Assembly: GCA_030598525.1 (NCBI GenBank)
Contig: JAUVPT010000052.1
Location: 1 to 9,217 of the forward strand
From: Gemmatimonadota bacterium
GTDB lineage: Bacteria > Gemmatimonadota > Gemmatimonadetes > Palauibacterales > Palauibacteraceae
DNA: 9,217 bases
Direction of reading: 5' to 3'
In this document: positions 7,031 to 9,217 of the stretch, one piece after another
Layout: the number at the start of each line of letters is the position of its first letter
Numbering within the stretch: position 1 is the first letter of the stretch
Program-made: the position numbers and the translations under genes
Notes under the pieces: generated by a model
Database searches by the model: none
The model's input: only the letters and a program-made list of their open reading frames with translations
What the model was told of the DNA's origin: nothing

Positions 7031-7447
7031 ATGTCCAGAGCGAGTCTGACCCGTGCCGTGGAATTCCCGGCCGGACACCGGTATCACCGCCCCGAATGGG
7101 ACGCCGCCCGCAACGAGGCCCTGTTCGGCCCTTGCTCCCGGGCGCCGGGTCATGGCCATAACTATCGCGTCGAGGTCACCGTCCGGGGTGAGATCGATCC
7201 GGAAACCGGCATGATCGTGGACCTGGCGGTTCTCGACCGCCTCCTCCGAGAGATCGTCCGGGAACCGATGGACCACGCGTTCCTCAACGACCTGCCCGAG
7301 TTCGCCGCCGGAATGATCCCGACGACGGAGAACCTGGCCCGCGTCGTGTGGGAGCGAGTCTCGCCGGCCCTTCCTTCCCCCTGTGCCCTGACGCGTGTCA
7401 GGGTGCTGGAGGACCGCAATCTCTGGGCCGACTACCAGGGCGGCTGA
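7031..7447 (+). CDS. 6-carboxy/6-pyruvoyl-tetrahydropterin synthase family (QueD/PTPS)
   Basis: Acts on 7,8-dihydroneopterin triphosphate, to give either 6-carboxytetrahydropterin (queuosine route) or 6-pyruvoyltetrahydropterin (biopterin route). It has 138 residues. Zinc ligands are His16 (FPAGHRY), His41 and His43 (GHGHNY). The catalytic Cys35 lies in ALFGPC, followed by five residues and HGH. Asp81-His82 (PMDHAFL) complete the triad and Glu127 (RVLEDRN) is the pterin anchor. The ALFG-x-C-x5-HGHNY-x-V-x-VTV-x-GEIDP-x-TGM run and the TTEN motif match animal PTPS closely, while classical QueD has C-x3-HGH. No folate, queuosine or biopterin gene is nearby to decide. The ATG at 7031 is the only start that fits the fold, and no Shine-Dalgarno is visible before it. 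Its 3' end faces dnaN, 35 bases away. Confidence 0.9.
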   Translation: MSRASLTRAVEFPAGHRYHRPEWDAARNEALFGPCSRAPGHGHNYRVEVTVRGEIDPETGMIVDLAVLDRLLREIVREPMDHAFLNDLPEFAAGMIPTTENLARVVWERVSPALPSPCALTRVRVLEDRNLWADYQGG

Positions 7448-7463
7448 GCCAGCCGCTTCGCGG
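7440..7463. terminator. Weak bidirectional hairpin between the pterin synthase gene and dnaN
   Basis: GCGGCT (7440-7445) and AGCCGC (7451-7456) form a 6-bp stem with a 5-base loop, overlapping the TGA of the pterin gene. An alternative CCGC-TTC-GCGG stem follows at 7453-7463. Neither strand has a proper T tract, so intrinsic termination would be weak. It is the only structured element in the 35-base convergent gap. Confidence 0.3.
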
Positions 7464-7482
7464 AGTTTCTGCCCGGACCCGG

Positions 7483-8586
7483 TCAGTCGAGGAGCCGCAG
7501 CGGCATCACCAGACACAGATAGTCCAACTCCCCGCCGGCCGGTCTGAAGGTCGCCGCTCTCTCGGGCGCCTTGAATTCAACGAGCACGTCATCTCCCGGC
7601 ATGTACCGGAGAACCTCCAGCAAGTAGTTCGCGTTGAATCCGATCTCCAGCTCTTCTCCGCCATAGTCCACGGGCATCTCTTCTTCCGCCTCACCCAGGT
7701 CCGGTGTCTGGACACGGAAAGAGAGTGTTCCTTCGCTGAAGCTCATTCGGACGCGGTGCGTCTGGTCGCTGGCTACGACTGCCATCCGGCGAATTGCAGC
7801 CGCGAGGTTGTCACGATTCGCCGTTGCCTTCTTATCGTTGTCCGTCGGGATGACCTGCTCGTAGTTCGGATACGGTCCCTCTATCAGCCGGGTATACACC
7901 GATCGCGAAGGCGTTCGGAACGCGAGGTGGTTCTTGGACCGCGAAACCGAGATCTCGCCCTCCTTCTCAAACAGGCGTCCTACCTGTTGCAGCGCCTTCG
8001 GGGGTACAATCAAGGAGGCTTCGGGTGCTCCTCCTCCCTCGAGTGGAACCGTGAGCCTGGCGAGGCGGTGTCCGTTGGTCGCCACCATCGAAGCCGTTCC
8101 TTCACCCAACTGCCACAGCACGCCATTGAGTATCGGCCGACTCTCCTCACTCGAAACGGCAAAAGACGTCTTGCTGATCAGCTCGTGCAGGTCTGACGCC
8201 TGCATCGTCCACGAGTCTCCCGAGTCAACTTCTGGAAAGCTCGGGAATTCCTCCGTAGGCAGTCCAAACAACTTGAAGCGGCTCTTGCCACTTTCGATTC
8301 GGATTTCGACCCCATCCGTCGTGATGTGGACGGGAGCAGTCGGGAGCTCACGAGCTATTTCAGCGAACTTCTTCGCTGGAACCGTTACGGATCCCTCCTC
8401 TTCAACTTCCGCCTCTATCGAGACGGACACTGAGATATCCAGGTCAGTTCCACTCAACGTCAGCTTTCCATCCTTTGCTTCGAGAAGGATGTTCGAAAGC
8501 ACCGGGAGAGTTGTCTTGGTCGGAATGGTGGCCGAAACGGCTCCCATTCCTGTGTGCAGGCTGTCTCGTGTAACGGAAAGCTTCAT
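7483..8586 (-). CDS. dnaN: DNA polymerase III sliding clamp, beta subunit
   Basis: Ring-shaped dimer that tethers the replicative polymerase to DNA and serves as a hub for repair and regulatory proteins. It has 367 residues, the normal length (E. coli 366). Three repeated clamp domains of about 120 residues are recognisable: MKLSVTRDSLHTGMGAVSATIPTKTTLPVLSNILLE starts the first (quoted in two parts: MKLSVTRDSLHTGMGAVSA and TIPTKTTLPVLSNILLE), TNGHRLARL lies in the second, and the third ends in LVMPLRLLD, the conserved C-terminus lining the protein-binding pocket. The ATG at 8586 has GAGG six bases upstream. It follows dnaA in the same direction, the classic dnaA-dnaN order. Sampled lines of this gene (34 and 35 G+C of 60) are lower in GC than a line from the operon (43 of 60). 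Confidence 0.97.
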   Translation of the reverse strand: MKLSVTRDSLHTGMGAVSATIPTKTTLPVLSNILLEAKDGKLTLSGTDLDISVSVSIEAEVEEEGSVTVPAKKFAEIARELPTAPVHITTDGVEIRIESGKSRFKLFGLPTEEFPSFPEVDSGDSWTMQASDLHELISKTSFAVSSEESRPILNGVLWQLGEGTASMVATNGHRLARLTVPLEGGGAPEASLIVPPKALQQVGRLFEKEGEISVSRSKNHLAFRTPSRSVYTRLIEGPYPNYEQVIPTDNDKKATANRDNLAAAIRRMAVVASDQTHRVRMSFSEGTLSFRVQTPDLGEAEEEMPVDYGGEELEIGFNANYLLEVLRYMPGDDVLVEFKAPERAATFRPAGGELDYLCLVMPLRLLD

Positions 8587-8610
8587 GGAGATCCTCTTTC
8601 GCTCCTTCGG

Positions 8611-8625
8611 CCGGCTTTTGGCCGG
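8611..8625 (-). promoter_or_regulatory. GC-rich hairpin in the dnaN leader
   Basis: On the minus strand CCGGC and GCCGG pair around the 5-base loop CAAAA. The stem lies about 25 bases upstream of the dnaN ATG and just before the GAGG ribosome binding site. No T tract follows, so it is not a standard terminator. It could stabilise or attenuate the message; only the repeat itself is seen. Confidence 0.3.
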
Positions 8626-8645
8626 GGAAAGCTGTTCTCTCCTAC

Positions 8646-8676
8646 TCTTCTAATTCAATTCTAGTAGTAATAGTAG
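8646..8676 (+). other. AT-rich unwinding tract with five DnaA-trio triplets
   Basis: Only 8 of 31 bases are G or C, in an otherwise GC-rich window. Bases 8662-8676 read TAG TAG TAA TAG TAG, that is 3'-GAT GAT AAT GAT GAT-5', five uninterrupted matches to the published trio motif 3'-(G/A)AT-5' that binds DnaA on single strands. It lies between the DnaA boxes and dnaN, the expected side. The pattern is seen directly; function is inferred. Confidence 0.65.
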
Positions 8677-8680
8677 GGGC

Positions 8681-8697
8681 CGTGGAAACGTGGAGAA
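8681..8697 (-). other. Two tandem degenerate DnaA boxes beside the trio
   Basis: On the minus strand TTCTCCACG (8697-8689) and GTTTCCACG (8689-8681) each match 7 of 9 positions of TTATCCACA or TTTTCCACA and point toward the trio. They are separated from it by the four-base GC block at 8677-8680. Spacing and orientation resemble boxes 6 and 7 of B. subtilis. Both share CCACG in place of CCACA. Confidence 0.5.
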
Positions 8698-8782
8698 TCG
8701 AGCTCCCAGACTTTGATCATCGCTCGCAGGCTGGCAGCCGTGTCTCCCGCTCCGTGTGCATCATCCGGGAAAAGTAGCTGAG

Positions 8783-8801
8783 CCGTCCACATCTATCCAC
8801 C
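8783..8801 (+). other. Two further weak DnaA-box-like sites
   Basis: CCGTCCACA (8783-8791, 6 of 9) and CTATCCACC (8793-8801, 7 of 9) are in tandem, ten bases apart, about one helical turn. They sit in the same spacer but in the opposite orientation to the pair next to the trio. Matches of this quality can occur by chance. Confidence 0.3.
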
Positions 8802-8829
8802 ACCCACTCGGTTTTCGCATATGGAATGC

Positions 8830-8869
8830 CCACGAGTCAACGTCTTTTCAACGCGCTCGTGGTGAAAAG
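8830..8869. repeat. Overlapping inverted repeats and TCAACG direct repeat after dnaA
   Basis: CCACGAG (8830-8836) pairs with CTCGTGG (8856-8862), and CTTTTCA (8844-8850) pairs with TGAAAAG (8863-8869). TCAACG occurs at 8837-8842 and 8848-8853, 11 bases apart. TTTTCAACG (8845-8853) matches a DnaA box at 7 of 9. The stems interleave, so only one can form at a time. They lie 14 or more bases past the dnaA stop and lack a T tract, so a terminator is unlikely; protein binding at the origin is an alternative. Confidence 0.35.
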
Positions 8870-8882
8870 ATTCCGCACGCTG

Positions 8883-9217
8883 TCAGTGAGCGAGATCATC
8901 CTGCAGACGATGCACACGCGCACGGAATTCCACGTTGGAAGCCATGTCGGCTTCTACCTTGTTGACCGAGTGGATCACGGTCGAGTGATCACGACCTCCG
9001 AACAGCGTCCCAATTTCCGTATACGGCAGGTCCAGGGACGTCTTGATCAGATACATGGCAACCTGGCGCGGCACCGTGAAATTCTTCGTTCGGCGCTTCG
9101 ACACGAGATCGTCGACCGTCACCGACCACTCATCAGCAGCTCGCTGGCGGATTTCCTCGGGAGACATCTGGGCCCCTTCGGGTCCACCCGTCGGAGCGCC
9201 GAGGGCCTCCCGCGCGA
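8883..9217 (-). CDS. dnaA: Chromosomal replication initiator DnaA, C-terminal domain (5' part outside window)
   Basis: AAA+ initiator that binds DnaA boxes and opens the origin. The frame is open to the window edge and 110 residues are visible, covering the end of the ATPase region and all of domain IV, the DNA-binding domain. TVPRQVAMYLIKTSLDLPYTEIG is the start of the conserved helix-turn-helix region (TVPRQVAMYLIKTS, then LDLPYTEIG). FGGRDHSTVIHSVNKV is the DnaA signature that reads the box. The internal Met codon at 9167-9165 is not a start: the open frame upstream (ending GGPEGAQ) continues the protein. The linker before it, rich in Gly and Pro, is unconserved. dnaN follows after 296 bases. 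Confidence 0.96.
   Translation of the reverse strand, partial: AREALGAPTGGPEGAQMSPEEIRQRAADEWSVTVDDLVSKRRTKNFTVPRQVAMYLIKTSLDLPYTEIGTLFGGRDHSTVIHSVNKVEADMASNVEFRARVHRLQDDLAH

Larger units (their letters stand above)
8587..8882. other. dnaA-dnaN spacer, candidate replication origin (oriC)
   Basis: This 296-base spacer carries no plausible gene. From the dnaN side it holds the dnaN ribosome binding site and leader hairpin, an AT-rich tract, DnaA-trio triplets, a GC block, two degenerate DnaA boxes, a featureless stretch (about 8700-8780), two further weak boxes near 8783-8801, and inverted repeats after dnaA. The order dnaA, boxes, GC block, trio, AT-rich tract, dnaN is the one described for the Bacillus subtilis basal unwinding system. 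No near-consensus TTATCCACA box is seen, which lowers certainty. Much of the origin could lie upstream of dnaA, outside the window. Confidence 0.6.

Noticed and set aside
4975..7161. Very long open frame (728 codons) on the plus strand, antisense to the acyl-CoA ligase
   Set aside because: Its protein is rich in Arg, His and Asp with no recognisable domain, as expected from the mirror of a GC-rich gene; the minus-strand frame has clear motifs throughout.
8830..8869. H-type pseudoknot from the two interleaved stems
   Set aside because: The second stem's 3' arm follows the first with no connecting bases, which leaves no loop to cross a 7-bp stem; overlapping alternative hairpins are simpler.
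1..9217. CRISPR arrays, tRNA or rRNA genes, insertion sequences
   Set aside because: No regularly spaced repeats, cloverleaf-like segments, transposase motifs or terminal repeats were seen.

Overview
The window is a GC-rich, gene-dense bacterial chromosome segment next to a replication origin. On the right edge lie the 3' end of dnaA and the complete dnaN, both on the minus strand. The 296-base spacer between them contains an AT-rich tract, five perfect DnaA-trio triplets, a short GC block and two degenerate DnaA boxes, so it is the best candidate for oriC. The organism cannot be fixed from the sequence. High GC, 6-carboxytetrahydropterin synthase beside dnaN, an ADP-forming acyl-CoA synthetase and a MutY with a Nudix tail would fit a high-GC non-actinobacterial lineage such as Gemmatimonadota, but that is a low-confidence guess.

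Layout, left to right. Bases 1-1374 (plus strand) hold the C-terminal third of diaminopimelate epimerase (dapF), then a MutY adenine glycosylase whose C-terminal domain carries an intact Nudix box. Bases 1316-6975 (minus strand) are a five-gene block: a fused ADP-forming acyl-CoA synthetase (6975-4852), a Yip1-family membrane protein (4855-4175), a Nudix hydrolase (4178-3360), a metallo-beta-lactamase-fold hydrolase of the LACTB2 type (3360-2542) and a TetA-like MFS transporter (2545-1316). Every junction is a start/stop overlap (GTGA, TTGA, TAGTG, ATGA), so this is almost certainly one translationally coupled operon. Its 3' end overlaps the 3' end of mutY by 59 bases, tail to tail.

A 55-base divergent region (6976-7030) separates the operon from a plus-strand pterin synthase of the QueD/PTPS family (7031-7447), whose active-site pattern resembles the 6-pyruvoyltetrahydropterin synthase of animals more than classical QueD. 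It has a 20-base operator-like palindrome, and the pterin gene has no visible ribosome binding site. dnaN (8586-7483), the origin-like spacer and partial dnaA follow.

How the genes fit together: dnaA and dnaN are the replication start module. The operon runs in the same direction as dnaN, hence with the fork leaving the putative origin. MutY acts in oxidised-guanine repair. The operon's content (acyl-CoA to acid plus ATP, a Nudix enzyme resembling CoA diphosphatases, a thioesterase-like metallohydrolase, an exporter and a small membrane protein) suggests CoA or acyl-group turnover, but that is inference.
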